From the NCBI GenBank assembly GCA_047495785.1, contig JBLDXI010000007.1, positions 1,612,001-1,676,000 on the forward strand: DNA of 64,000 nt, given 5' to 3'. Below are positions 18,902 through 29,259 of this stretch, piece after piece. Each line of letters begins with the position of its first letter. Positions within the stretch are counted from its first letter, which is position 1. The position numbers were made by a program, and so were the translations under genes. Below the pieces are notes generated by a model. It was not told where the DNA came from and did no database searches. It saw nothing but the letters and a program-made list of their open reading frames with translations. This DNA comes from Lepidodermella squamata (lineage: Eukaryota; Gastrotricha).

Positions 18902-21232
18902 ATGAATGTTTCTTTAGTGAGCCTTCTTGTTTTGATAGCAAGCGCAGGTGGGGAAAAGCCTTTTATTCTAAAAATTCCAATGACAATGCCATTAGGCGGC
19001 CGAGTCAACCCAATGGGCCCGATGTGCACCGAAGCTGTGAGCTTCGTACTCGAGGCGATAAACTCAAATCCGAATTTCCTGCCTAATTACAAAATTCAAA
19101 TCGATTTAGGTGACGATCAGTGTTCAGCCGCAGCTGCGGCCAAAATGTCACTTCAGATCTACGAAAATATCAAGCCAGTTCTTCCAGCATCTCAAGTGCT
19201 TGGAACATTGACCCTGCCTGCGAATAATTTCAGTGAATCTGTCGAAGCCTATGTCCCACCCCTGTATCTCGGCGGCATTTGTTCGCCAACTTGTATAACA
19301 TCAGCCCGCCTGCCTCAGCAGTATGGTTTCATCAACATCCTGGTCGGATGCAATGAGCCTCGCTTCACAAATCGAAAGCTATACCCGAATTTCTACCGCT
19401 TCTCGCCCTCTTTCGCTGAGGTGGAAAAATTCAGAGCTAAATTTATGACCTACATGGGTTGGAATAAAATCGGCTACCTTGCTGATGCAGTTCAAACAAC
19501 ACCTGAAGATGCTGTTTTTTTCATGAGAGCTGTTCTAGCTGCTGGAAAGAAGGTTGCGGCAGAGGAGTTCTTTGTAGATAGCCCAGCTGAATCTTTAGCC
19601 CGGCTGAAATCAGCCGATGTCAGAGTAATCTGGGGAAACTGCTATTTCAACAATTGCCCGTTAGTTGCTTGCGAAGCTCACCGAATCGGTCTTTTCGGTC
19701 CTAAAATTGTCTGGATGTTCAACACCTGGATCGATTTCAGCAATTCTCCTACAGTACCAAATGGATGTAGCAGGAATATTATTCTAGAATTCGCTGATTC
19801 ATCCATATACCTTGGTCTGGATATGAATGGAGAATTTCGCCCAGATGATGCGCTAAATGATATTGGTTTTACAAGGAGACAATACTTGTCCCATATGCGG
19901 TCGAAAATTCCTGATTTTGAACGGCACAGCGCGTACCCATTAAGGCTTGCATGCGCCGAAAACGTCGTTATTGCTGCATTCATTTTAAACCAAACGGAGG
20001 TCCAACTGAACAGTGAAAACGAAACATTAATAGATTTGATAGCGAATTCTAGCCGAGCTTCAGAACTTCGAGTGTTGATCCGAAGCAATACTGAGAACAT
20101 CAGAGCATTCGGATTTAACGAAGTTCGATTTGTTGATAGGCAGTTCGAATCGATTAACCCACCTCTGGTTGTTGAGCAGCCGAGAAATGGGACTCGTTTT
20201 ACTGCTCTTGTAACAAGAAATCGAAGTGAGGAAAATATGGACAAATATTTCGAGATTTTGTCCCCGCTAAAATGGGCCACTTTTGATGGTAAGCCACCCA
20301 GGGCGGAACCAGTCAAAATTGCACGCCTGAAACAATCAGATGATAGGATTACTACGGCATTTATAGCTTCTTCTGCTTTAAGCTTCACCGGAGTTTGGCT
20401 GGTTCGATTAATCATGAATATAAGGAAAATCGAAAAGTTTGCCGCAATGAATACCCTGATTTGTTTTGGCTCGACCCTCAGTTCGATTTCTGTTTTTACT
20501 TACCCTCTTAACGACTCGATCCAGTCGAATTTGACAATCTATTGCACAGCTCTTTGCCCTCTGATTATATTCGAGTTATCCATCGTCTTCGGATCTTTAA
20601 TTGTCAAGCTTTGCCTCAACAGGTTTGATACTGATGACAAGTATAAATATCACGGATATTTTTTCCTGATCGTGATCCTCATGGCAGATGCTTGTCTTAT
20701 TGAAGCCTGGTATTTAGGTGAATTTAAGCCGACTGTTACGGCTTTCCAAAATGTTTGGACTGATGAAGTTTTCGATGCGCAAATTACAGAGTCGGTCAAT
20801 AGATGTTCTTTCTCATCGCGAGAAAAACCGGTATCTTACTCGGCAATCGCAACTTTTGTTATTCATGCTCTCCTAATTTTGTCAGCTGTTATCCTTGCGT
20901 TTGTTGCTCGTCGAAAAAAAGTCCTGCAGAGGAATGTTACTAGCAGGTTGACAAACAGATCAAACGACTCTTTTGTAGCTACAAAAACCCAAAAGCATCG
21001 CCTGGAAAAAGTCCGCGCGAAAGGAAACTCTCTCACCGTATGTGGCCTGGTCTCAATCGTTCTCATCTCGTCTTTCGCCTTCTCAGTTTTCAATACAGAC
21101 GCATTCGCGTTGTTTATTGTCATGTCGCTATACACAGTCGCAAGCAATTTAATAGTTACATTCATGTTTTCGTACGAACTGCTTGCAACTTCTGCAGCTT
21201 TAAAAGATAATTCGAAACGGAAATATCGATAA
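18902..21232 (+). CDS. GABA-B-like class C GPCR, subtype B (copy 2)
   Basis: Intronless, 776 residues from the ATG at 18902 (signal MNVSLVSLLVLIASAGG). The ectodomain carries LYLGGICSPTC and ILVGCNEPRFTN, shared in part with 26145 rather than 15683. The linker reads SPLKWATFDGKPPRAEP. Seven membrane segments follow, with FELSIVFGSLIVKL in TM3. The linker before TM6 contains SRLTNRSND and HRLEKVRAKGNS, and the protein ends KRKYR, as in 10971. Predicted surface receptor, ligand unknown. The last segment of this gene (RAKGNS to KRKYR) is the source type of the remnant at 25.5-25.8 kb. Confidence 0.88.
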   Translation: MNVSLVSLLVLIASAGGEKPFILKIPMTMPLGGRVNPMGPMCTEAVSFVLEAINSNPNFLPNYKIQIDLGDDQCSAAAAAKMSLQIYENIKPVLPASQVLGTLTLPANNFSESVEAYVPPLYLGGICSPTCITSARLPQQYGFINILVGCNEPRFTNRKLYPNFYRFSPSFAEVEKFRAKFMTYMGWNKIGYLADAVQTTPEDAVFFMRAVLAAGKKVAAEEFFVDSPAESLARLKSADVRVIWGNCYFNNCPLVACEAHRIGLFGPKIVWMFNTWIDFSNSPTVPNGCSRNIILEFADSSIYLGLDMNGEFRPDDALNDIGFTRRQYLSHMRSKIPDFERHSAYPLRLACAENVVIAAFILNQTEVQLNSENETLIDLIANSSRASELRVLIRSNTENIRAFGFNEVRFVDRQFESINPPLVVEQPRNGTRFTALVTRNRSEENMDKYFEILSPLKWATFDGKPPRAEPVKIARLKQSDDRITTAFIASSALSFTGVWLVRLIMNIRKIEKFAAMNTLICFGSTLSSISVFTYPLNDSIQSNLTIYCTALCPLIIFELSIVFGSLIVKLCLNRFDTDDKYKYHGYFFLIVILMADACLIEAWYLGEFKPTVTAFQNVWTDEVFDAQITESVNRCSFSSREKPVSYSAIATFVIHALLILSAVILAFVARRKKVLQRNVTSRLTNRSNDSFVATKTQKHRLEKVRAKGNSLTVCGLVSIVLISSFAFSVFNTDAFALFIVMSLYTVASNLIVTFMFSYELLATSAALKDNSKRKYR

Positions 21233-22242
21233 CGGGCTTGAAACATGATATGATAATTGTCGAATATTGTCAAGCCAGCCGCGATTGAGGCTATGAATAA
21301 TTTGCATAATAATTGGAACGGAGAAATGATAACGTGATGATAGTAAAAATAGAGATTTTTTATATATATATATATATTTATTTATTTATTCAAGAGCTAT
21401 GCGGTTAGATACAAAAAAGATGAAATAATAACAAAACCATTTCAGACATCAAGAAAACAGGTTTCCAATCAATTTTGTCCATGTGCTCTACCCAGTATGA
21501 CCCAACTTTGAGATTGTAGCCGATGATCAAAAATCATCATAATTTACAAGCCTTGAATTGTCAAAAATCTGGCCAAGAATTCTGGCCAAGGGTTTATTTC
21601 AACTTGGATTCGTCTTTCAAACTAATTTTTTTTATTTAGGTCATTAAATCCACAGTCGCGAATGACCCGCAATTCTTTGTCCTTCAAGGCGTCATGTCAG
21701 CTGGGCAATTTCGCGATGGAATGACGAAAACTGGTGGCTTCAAGGAACGCTTGGCCGCCGAATATGACTCCGATCACGGTTAACATTGCGACTTGAAATC
21801 GCAAGACGAACTAACTTTGTTGTTCATGATAATATCTTATATCGAATATCTTAAATTGATTAAATTCTGTAGCTTGGATGAAAATGAATCTCTTTGTTTT
21901 AAATTTCTTCAAACTGATGTACCTGATGTTTTCAACTGTATCTACTTGCAATGGATATTAGATAATTTACGTATCGAAAATAGCAGGGGGAAAACAAAAT
22001 TCAGTAAACGTCTGGCATTGGCACTTTTCATTTGTCTACTGACGATAAAAGGGTACTTCAATAAGTAAAACTTCCATCCCACTCACCCATCCTATCTCAG
22101 ACATCACCTACGTGCTCAAATCATATAAACAAATCGTCACGTTCCACGATAGATAATTTATCGCCTCGATAATATAGACTGTTTTCAAGATGTTTTTTCG
22201 AGTAGTCTTCGTCCCAGTACATATTATGGTAACACAGATCAA
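21233..22242 (+). other. Intergenic region with PLC/HSP chimera and subtype-A upstream block
   Basis: Contains a TA dinucleotide run at 21361-21377, the chimeric fragment (21590-21789), and a spacer to 22243 similar to 4064-4508 (CAGACATCACCTACGT, GATCAAATGA at the start). A 91-codon open frame at 21793 lies wholly in spacer homologous to non-coding sequence and is not considered a gene. Confidence 0.5.
21590..21789 (+). pseudogene. Chimeric fragment: PLC-X intron and exon 2 fused to the small-HSP tail
   Basis: 21590-21639 matches the end of PLC-X exon 1 and its intron (TTCTGGCC.AGGGTTTA.TTCAACTTGGA, acceptor TTTAG). 21640-21750 matches the start of PLC-X exon 2 (FFVLQGVMSAG, FRDGMTKTGGF). 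The match then switches, after GAACGC, to the last bases of HSP exon 2 (TTGGCCGCCGAATATGACTC), ending at 21789 in a different reading frame from the HSP. The junction removes everything between the two genes, including the His-rich gene. It occupies the same position before the receptor at 22243 as the HSP does before 4509. Not expected to encode a protein. Confidence 0.85.
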
Positions 22243-24633
22243 ATGAACGTAGCGTCGTTAATTTTACTCTCCCTCATCCCTGCGAAATCAGCAGCTGATA
22301 AGCCATTCATTCTGAAAATTCCAATGACAATGCCACTGGGTGGCCGAGTCAACCCAATGGGCCCAATGTGTACCGAAGCTGTCAGCTTCGTTCTCGACGC
22401 GATCAATTCAAATCCGAATTTCCTGCCAAATTACAAAATTCAAATCGATTTAGGCGATGACCAGTGTTCAGCCGCGGCCGCCGCCAAAATGTCACTTCAG
22501 ATTTAGGAAAATATTAAGCCAGTTCTACCAGCTTCACAGGTCCTGGGCACATTGACCCTACCAGCAAATAATTTCAGTGAATCGGCCGAAGCTTACGTCC
22601 CGCCCCTTTATATCGGCGGCGTCTGTTCGCCAACGTGTATAACATCAGCCCGCCTGCCACAGCAATATGGCTTCATCAACATTTTGATTGGCTGTGCTGA
22701 AGGTCGTTACACTAACCGGAAACTCTACCCGAATTTCTACCGGTTTGCCCCGTCTTTTCTCGAGGTGGAAAAATTCAGAGCTAAATTTATGGCCTACATG
22801 GGTTGGAATAAAATCGGCTACCTTGCTGATGCAGTTCAACTTAACCCTGAAGATGCCGTTTACTTCTTTCGGGCTGTTTTAGCTGCTGGGAAAAAGGTTG
22901 CGGCTGAAGAGTTTTTCGTTGATAACCCTGCTGATTCACTGGCTAGGCTGAAATCATCTGATGTCCGGGTAATCTGGGGCAACTGCTATTTCAACAATTG
23001 CCCGGCAGTTGCTTGCGAGGCCCATCGAATCGGTCTTTACGGCCCTAAAATCGTATGGATGTTTAACACCTGGATCGACTTCACCAATTCTCCTATAGTA
23101 CCGAATGGTTGTAGCAGGAAAATGATTCTAGAATTTGCTGATTCATCGATATACCTTGGTCAAGATGTGAGCGGGGAATTTCGAGCAGCTGATGCACCGA
23201 CCGATATTGGCTTTACAAGGAGTCAATTTTTGTCCTATATGAGGTCGAAAATTCCTGGTTTTGAACGGCACAACGCTTACGCCTGGAGGCTTCTATGCGC
23301 TGAGGATGTTATTATTGCCGGATCCATTTTACACCGAACAGAGCTTCAACTGAATGGCCACAACGAAACACTCAAAGATTTGATAGCGAATCCCAGTCGA
23401 GCCGTGGAGCTTCGCGAGTTGATCCGGAGCAATACAGAGAACATCAAAGCTTTTGGACTTAATGAAATAGGATTTGTTGATAAAAACTTTGAAGCTATTA
23501 GTCCGCCAATGGCTGTCGAACAACTGAGAAATGGGACTCGTTTTACGGCTCTGGTCACAAGAAATCGAAGCGTGGAGAATATTGATAGGTATTTCGAGAT
23601 TTTATCACCGCTAAAATGGGCCACTCGCGATGCCAAACCCGCAAGGACAGAACCAGTCGATATCATGCGATTAGGACAATCAAACCCTAAACTTATTTCA
23701 GGAATGATAGCTTCAACTGCTATTAGCTTAGCTGCAGTTTGGATAATTCGATTAATCTTGAGGTTTCGGGGAATCCAAAAGTCCGCAACTCTCAATACGC
23801 TGATTTGTATTGGCTCGACCCTCAGTTCGATTTCTGTGTTTACTTACCCTCTGAATGACTCAATCCAGCCTAATTTGACTATCTTCTGTACAGCCCTTGG
23901 TCCTCTGATCACGTTTGGATTTTCCATCTCAATCGGATCTTTAATTGTCAAGCTTTGCCTGATCAAGTTTGATGCTGATAACAAGTACAGGAATTACGGA
24001 TATTGCTTCCTTATCATGATTCTCATGGCAGATGCTTGTCTAATCGAAGCTTGGTACCTTGGCGAGTTCAAACCAACTGCTACCACTTTGAAGAAAGTTT
24101 GGTACGATGAGGCTGACGAGGCTAATGTCATCGAGTTGGCCAATCGATGCTCCTTCACATCACAGATTTCCTATTCCGCGATCGCTCTGATGTGTCTACA
24201 GGCTGGTCTGATTCTATCAGCTGTTATTATTGCAGTTATTTCTCTTCGTAAAAATGTCTCGCAGAAGCAGGTTTTTCCAAATACAATGATCAGTAGATTT
24301 ATTCAGGACTACCAAATACCGCCAAATGTGATGACGCCGAGTACTCGAAAGGAACGAAATGCTAAAGGGAATGCCTTCACGGTATATGGATTGTCAGCGA
24401 TCGTTTTCATCACGGCATTTGCGTTATCAGGCTTTGTTTCCAATCAATTTTCGTTATTTATTGTGGTAGCGGTATATGCGATCGCGACTAATGCCATGAT
24501 AATATTCATGTTTCAACAAGAGATGCGCGCAGCAATTAAGGTTGGAAATAAGTTGAAACATCATCCGAAACAAAGAAATGATCGGGGCCAAAGATCACAG
24601 CAAACTGAGAATATTGCTCCTTGTAGTGAATAG
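22243..24633 (+). pseudogene. GABA-B-like class C GPCR, subtype A (copy 3), with one nonsense codon
   Basis: A 796-codon frame, intact from signal peptide (MNVASLILLSLIPAKSA) to tail, except for a single TAG at 22504-22506. All paralogues have TAC (Tyr of QIYENIKP) there. No other stop or frameshift was seen, so inactivation, if real, is very recent or polymorphic; a base error is also possible. Downstream features are normal: WGNCYFNNCP, linker SPLKWATRDAKPARTEP (two substitutions in the usually invariant DGKPPR), GFSISIGSLIVKL in TM3, a QKQVFPNTMISRF tail and an AATAAA at 24659. If the stop holds, only an 87-residue secreted fragment would be made unless a downstream start is used, which would lack a signal peptide. 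Confidence 0.8.
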
Positions 24634-25103
24634 TATAGTGAGTCTTGCCAGTGTATCCAATAAATTCAATGAATTTCAATTTGTTGCTTTGTTACAGGAA
24701 ACAATATGGTCCGAAATCAGGGGATGCTTCATTTGAATTTAGGACTCGAATTCGGACAATTTTTTTCTTGTGTACCTACAGAAAGCATATTTACAAATAA
24801 GCACATCTTGGTGCATTTGCGCGAATGCCAGTTGTCAATTGGGGGTCATTTCGTCTGGTAATCATCCTCCTTCTTACTTCCGTCTCGGGGCGATGCGCTT
24901 CGTTGTATGAATGCTTGTCTCTGGTTGAATTAGGCATAATTATGTTAGCTGAGTCACGCAGCAATGCGAATCATACTACGTCAGTTTACAGCAGTTTCCT
25001 AACTTATGACACCTACAGCATAGTGCAGCATGATATGAGATGAATGATCACCGATCGCCGTCGTAATTATGCATTCTTAAAGAAAACTGTCGCTCTCATA
25101 GAA

Positions 25104-25820
25104 ATGAAAGTATCTTTGGTGATATCAGCTGCTGTTCGCATTTTCAGCGGCACCAGATCTCGTTTCTGCCTTCAACACCGGAAAGAATCCCTTAATTAGC
25201 TGCTTCTAGCCTCTCACATTTCTGATTTAATTAGGCACAATGATGAGTAGCTATGCCGCCGAGTCATGCAACCCGAGCCGAAACAATTAAGAAGGCATGT
25301 TGATCGAGTACACACTGCTCCCACGGGAAGCCTAACCGTCTTCGAAGACGTTATCCATAGGATCAATCGTTTATCCATAGGATCAATTATTTCAGTTACG
25401 TCGTTCCTGGCATGTGTCGAATTGTGTCGTAGGTGTTTCAAGCATCAGACAGTCGCACGACGCATGTGTATATAATTGGCCGAAACTACGAAAAAAGTCC
25501 TGACGAGGAATTCTACAAGTAGATTGGTTGACAAGCAGATCAAACCGTCTCTTTAAGCTGCAATAGCTCTCAATCATCGCCTGGAAAAAGTCCGGAAAAA
25601 GAAAAAGGAGATTCTTTGACCTTTGACCGTGCTCTCAATCTTTCTCATCTCGTCTTTTGCATTCTCAGTTTTCAATGCAGACAATTTCGCGTTGTTTGTT
25701 GTCATGTCGGTATACACAGTCGCAAGTAATTTAATAGTTTAATTCATGATTTCGTACGAGTTACTTGCAACTTGTGCAACTTTGAGAGATGATTCGAAAA
25801 GGAAATATCGATAACGGGCT
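25104..25820 (+). pseudogene. Remnants of a subtype-B receptor (start and 3' end)
   Basis: ATGAAAGTATCTTTGGTG at 25104 matches the signal-peptide start of the 10971 gene, then similarity ends after a few codons. From about 25485 to 25820 the sequence matches the C-terminal 110 codons of 10971 and 18902 (AATCATCGCCTGGAAAAAGT, TTTTCAATGCAGACAATTTC, AAATATCGATAACGGGCTAG) with small indels and stops. More than two kilobases of receptor body are missing. It is the footprint of a deleted subtype-B copy between 22243 and 26145. Confidence 0.8.
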
Positions 25821-26088
25821 AGAAACATGATATGATAATTTCAGAGAATCCCTTAATCATCACCTGCTTCTTGCCTCAAACATTTCTGATTGAATTAGGC
25901 CTAATAATGAGTTGCTATGCCACCAAGTCATGCAACTGCAATTAATTCGGCATATTGATCGAGTGCACACTCCCACGTGAAGCCTACTTCTCCTCGTAGT
26001 TTCGGCCAATTATATACATATGCGCCTTGCGAATGTCTGATGTTTGAAGCGAAATATGCCAAGAACGACGTAACTGAAATAATTGATC
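25381..26088. repeat. Inverted repeat (about 95-110-bp arms) flanking the receptor remnant
   Basis: 25381-25490 (GATCAATTATTTCAGTTACG ... TTGGCCGAAACTACG) matches the reverse complement of 25995-26088 with a few substitutions and one short insertion in the left arm. The arms enclose the receptor 3' remnant, and the right arm ends about 55 bp before the start codon of the receptor at 26145. Confidence 0.8.
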
Positions 26089-26144
26089 GTCGCGGTATTA
26101 AAGCAATCTTATGGAATGATTATGGCTTGCCATAGCTTCGAAGA

Positions 26145-28463
26145 ATGTATGCTTTTTTAGCTATTTTACTTATATTGACAGCCATCACTGCTGGCGAAAA
26201 GCGTTTTATTTTGAAAATCCCTATGACGATGCCATTGGGTGGCCGAGTCAACCCAATGGGCCCAATGTGTACCGAAGCCCTTAAATTCGTTCTTGAGGCA
26301 ATCAACTCAAATCCGAATTTCTTGCCAAATTACAAAATTCAAATAGATTTAGGCGACGATCAGTGTTCAGCCGCCGCCGCTGCTAAGATGTCTATTCAGA
26401 TATACGAGAACATTAAACCAGTTCTACCAGCATCTCAAGTGCTGGGAACGTTGACCCTACCAGAGAATTTCACTGAGTCGAGCGAAGCTTATGTTCCTCC
26501 CATATACATTGGAGGAATTTGCTCCCCTACATGTTCAGCCTCAGCTCGCCTGCCCCAGCAATACGGCTTCATCAATATACTGATTGGGTGCAATGAGCCA
26601 CGCTACACAAATCGAAAGCTATACCCGAATTTCTATAGGTTCGCGCCATCTTTTATTGAGGTTGAAAAATTCAGAGCAAAACTGTTGACCCACATGGGCT
26701 GGAATAAAATCGGATACTTGGCTGATGCCGTTCAAACGACACCTGAGGATGCTGTCTACTTTTTCAGGGCTGTTCTAGCTGCTGGGAAGAAAGTTGCGGC
26801 TGAGGAGTTCTTCGTAGATAGCCCAGCTGAGTCTTTAGCCAGGCTGCAATCTGCCGATGTCCGAGTAATCTGGGCAAACTGCTATTTTAATAACTGCCCG
26901 GCAGTTGCTTGCGAAGCTCACCGAATCGGTCTTTTCGGCCCTAAGTATGTTTGGATGTTCAACATCTGGATTGATTTCACCAACCTTCCCGCATCAACTA
27001 GCTGCTCGAGGAAAATACTACTCGAATTCGCTGAGTTCTCGATATATATTGGTCAAGATGTGAGTGGGGAATCTCGACCAGATGATACTCGAACTGGAAT
27101 AGGAGTAACTCGAGGTGAATTCCTAAACCATATGAGGACTAAAATTCCTGAATTTGAACGTCACAACGCTTACGCTTGGCGATTAGTATGCGCCGAGGAT
27201 GTCATTATCGCGGCCTCAGTTCTGCACCAAGTTGAGATGCAACTAATAAGTGACAATGAAACGCTTAAAGATCTGATCACAAATTCAAGCCGAAGTTCGG
27301 AGCTTCGGGAGTTGATCCGAGTCAACACGGAGAACATTAAAGCTACTGGCCTTCTGTATGATGCTGGATTTGTCGATAGACAGTTTGAGTCGATTGGCCC
27401 ACCTCTTGTCATTGTGCAACAAGTGAAAGGAACTCGTTTTACTGCTCTGGTCACAACAAATCGAAGTGAGGAAAATATGGATAGGTATTTTCAGATTTTA
27501 TCACCGCTAAAATGGGCCACCGTTGACGGCAAACCCCCGATGACAGAGCCTGTCGAAATCATACGATTGAAAAAATCGAGCTCCAAAATTATTACTGGAG
27601 TGATAACTTCATCTGCTATTAGCTTAGCCGCAGTTTGGATGGTTCGATTAATCATGAAGTTACGGAAAATCGATAAGTCCGCAACTCTCAATACGCTGAT
27701 TTGTATTGGCCCGACCCTGGGTTCAATTTCTGTTTTCACTTACCCTCTGGACGATTCGATTCAGCCTAATTTGACGCTCTTCTGTACAGCTCTTGGTCCT
27801 CTAATATCGTTTGGATTTTCCATCTCAATCGGATCTTTAATTGTCAAGCTTTGCCTGATCAAGTTTGATGCCGGAAATAAGTATAGGAATTACGGTTATT
27901 GCTTCCTTATCATGATTCTCATGGCAGATGCTTGTCTACTTGAAGCTTGGTACCTCAGCAAATTCAAACCAACTGCTACAACTATGAGAAAAATTTGGTA
28001 CGATGAGGCATATGACGCTAACATCACCGAGGTGGCCAATCGATGCTCTTTCACATCATCGCAGGTTTCCTATTCCGCGATCGCTCTGATGTGTCTACAG
28101 GCAGTTTTGATTATATCAGCTGTTATTCTTGCGGTCGCCTCGTTTCGAACAAAGGATCAGCCGAGGTCCGTTGCAAGCAGGTTGACAAACAGATCCAATC
28201 GCCCGTATATTGTTGAAACCACGTTAACTCATCGCATGGAACAAGCGCTGACAAAAGGAAATGCGTTGGCCGTATATGGCCTGGTATCGATTGTTCTCAT
28301 CTCGTCATTTGCATTTTCCGGTTTCCATTCAAATGACTCGGCGTTGTTTATTATTATATCTGTATACGTAATCGCGACTAATTTGATACTTATATCGATG
28401 TTTTTGTATGAGTCAATCGCAACTTGCGTCAAGCCGAGAGGCAATTCTAATCTGAGATGTTGA
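26145..28463 (+). CDS. GABA-B-like class C GPCR, A/B chimeric type
   Basis: Intronless, 772 residues. Signal MYAFLAILLILTAITAG, then the ectodomain with GGICSPTCSASAR and ILIGCNEPRYTN. The linker reads SPLKWATVDGKPPMTEP. TM1 to TM5 resemble subtype A (GFSISIGSLIVKL, YGYCFLIMILMADACLLEAWY). The segment before TM6 and the tail switch to subtype-B type (SRLTNRSNR, HRMEQALTKGNALAVYGL). This suggests a recombination point near 28140. The AATAAA at 28625 lies in a 3' UTR related to subtype A. Expected to be a surface metabotropic receptor; the ligand is unknown. Confidence 0.87.
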   Translation: MYAFLAILLILTAITAGEKRFILKIPMTMPLGGRVNPMGPMCTEALKFVLEAINSNPNFLPNYKIQIDLGDDQCSAAAAAKMSIQIYENIKPVLPASQVLGTLTLPENFTESSEAYVPPIYIGGICSPTCSASARLPQQYGFINILIGCNEPRYTNRKLYPNFYRFAPSFIEVEKFRAKLLTHMGWNKIGYLADAVQTTPEDAVYFFRAVLAAGKKVAAEEFFVDSPAESLARLQSADVRVIWANCYFNNCPAVACEAHRIGLFGPKYVWMFNIWIDFTNLPASTSCSRKILLEFAEFSIYIGQDVSGESRPDDTRTGIGVTRGEFLNHMRTKIPEFERHNAYAWRLVCAEDVIIAASVLHQVEMQLISDNETLKDLITNSSRSSELRELIRVNTENIKATGLLYDAGFVDRQFESIGPPLVIVQQVKGTRFTALVTTNRSEENMDRYFQILSPLKWATVDGKPPMTEPVEIIRLKKSSSKIITGVITSSAISLAAVWMVRLIMKLRKIDKSATLNTLICIGPTLGSISVFTYPLDDSIQPNLTLFCTALGPLISFGFSISIGSLIVKLCLIKFDAGNKYRNYGYCFLIMILMADACLLEAWYLSKFKPTATTMRKIWYDEAYDANITEVANRCSFTSSQVSYSAIALMCLQAVLIISAVILAVASFRTKDQPRSVASRLTNRSNRPYIVETTLTHRMEQALTKGNALAVYGLVSIVLISSFAFSGFHSNDSALFIIISVYVIATNLILISMFLYESIATCVKPRGNSNLRC

Positions 28464-29259
28464 TACCGGGCCAGAACCGATGTTTTGTATGTAGAGGCAA
28501 CGATGGCTAAAAAATTAGAAGCAAGATTTTTGGAAACGGGGAAATGATCGAGAGCAAAGATTAAGGCTTAATACTGCTGTTCCTTGCCGTGAACCGTTTT
28601 ATCTTTTCATAATACAGTGTGTCCAATAAATGTCAACTAAGTCGTCGATTCGTGAAATGTTTCCACGATGCTACATCCGTTCGCTGGGGGACTCGAGCCC
28701 GATTTTTTAGCCATCGCCATTGTTACGCGATCAACTGTTAGCAAGCAGCAGGTCAGCGACATCATGTTTGCGTTCACGTTTTGTATGCAGCAACAAATGA
28801 TATATATTACTCTTCGGGCCCATCAGAATGTTGACTACAGGCTGGACGCAGAAATGTACTGTGAATGACTCGATTTACCAAGTGCACATTTACATGATGA
28901 ATTGTCGTCAATGATCTATATCCGAAAGGCGATGCCAGTATCGTATTACATTGAGCAGCCGCGCTTCGCAGCAATCACTCTTTAATGCTGTCTGGGACAA
29001 CCCTGCAAGGAGTATTCCTCAGTTAATTTAGCCCAAAATATATCAGTATCACTTTGCAAAAATTGAAAGCTTCAGCGAATTTTTCTATGAGTTTTCATTA
29101 ACAGAGTGAATCGGCTAGGATTAAAATTTACTGAACCTACCCTACAATAATCTAATACTGCTGACTTCCCGGACCATAATGTTTTCTTTATTTTATCAAT
29201 TTAGAGCTAATATGAGAAGCTTGATAACAAGCCTTTTCCAGGACTGGTTAGGCCGCAAA
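28464..29259 (+). other. Spacer before the divergent receptor
   Basis: Includes the 3' UTR of the 26145 gene. No HSP-tail remnant or subtype-B block was recognised, in line with the next receptor being outside the recent duplications. No gene seen. Confidence 0.45.

Larger units (their letters stand above)
24634..26144 (+). other. Intergenic region with receptor remnant and inverted repeat
   Basis: Contains a subtype-B upstream block (about 24840-25080), a receptor start-codon remnant near 25104, a receptor 3' remnant (about 25480-25820), two imperfect direct copies of a promoter-like segment (about 25190-25330 and 25846-25980) and a pair of inverted arms (25381-25490 and 25995-26088). No intact gene. 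Confidence 0.6.

Noticed and set aside
21793-22068. 91-codon open frame before the 22243 receptor
   Set aside because: Located in duplicated non-coding spacer; no counterpart frame in the other units.
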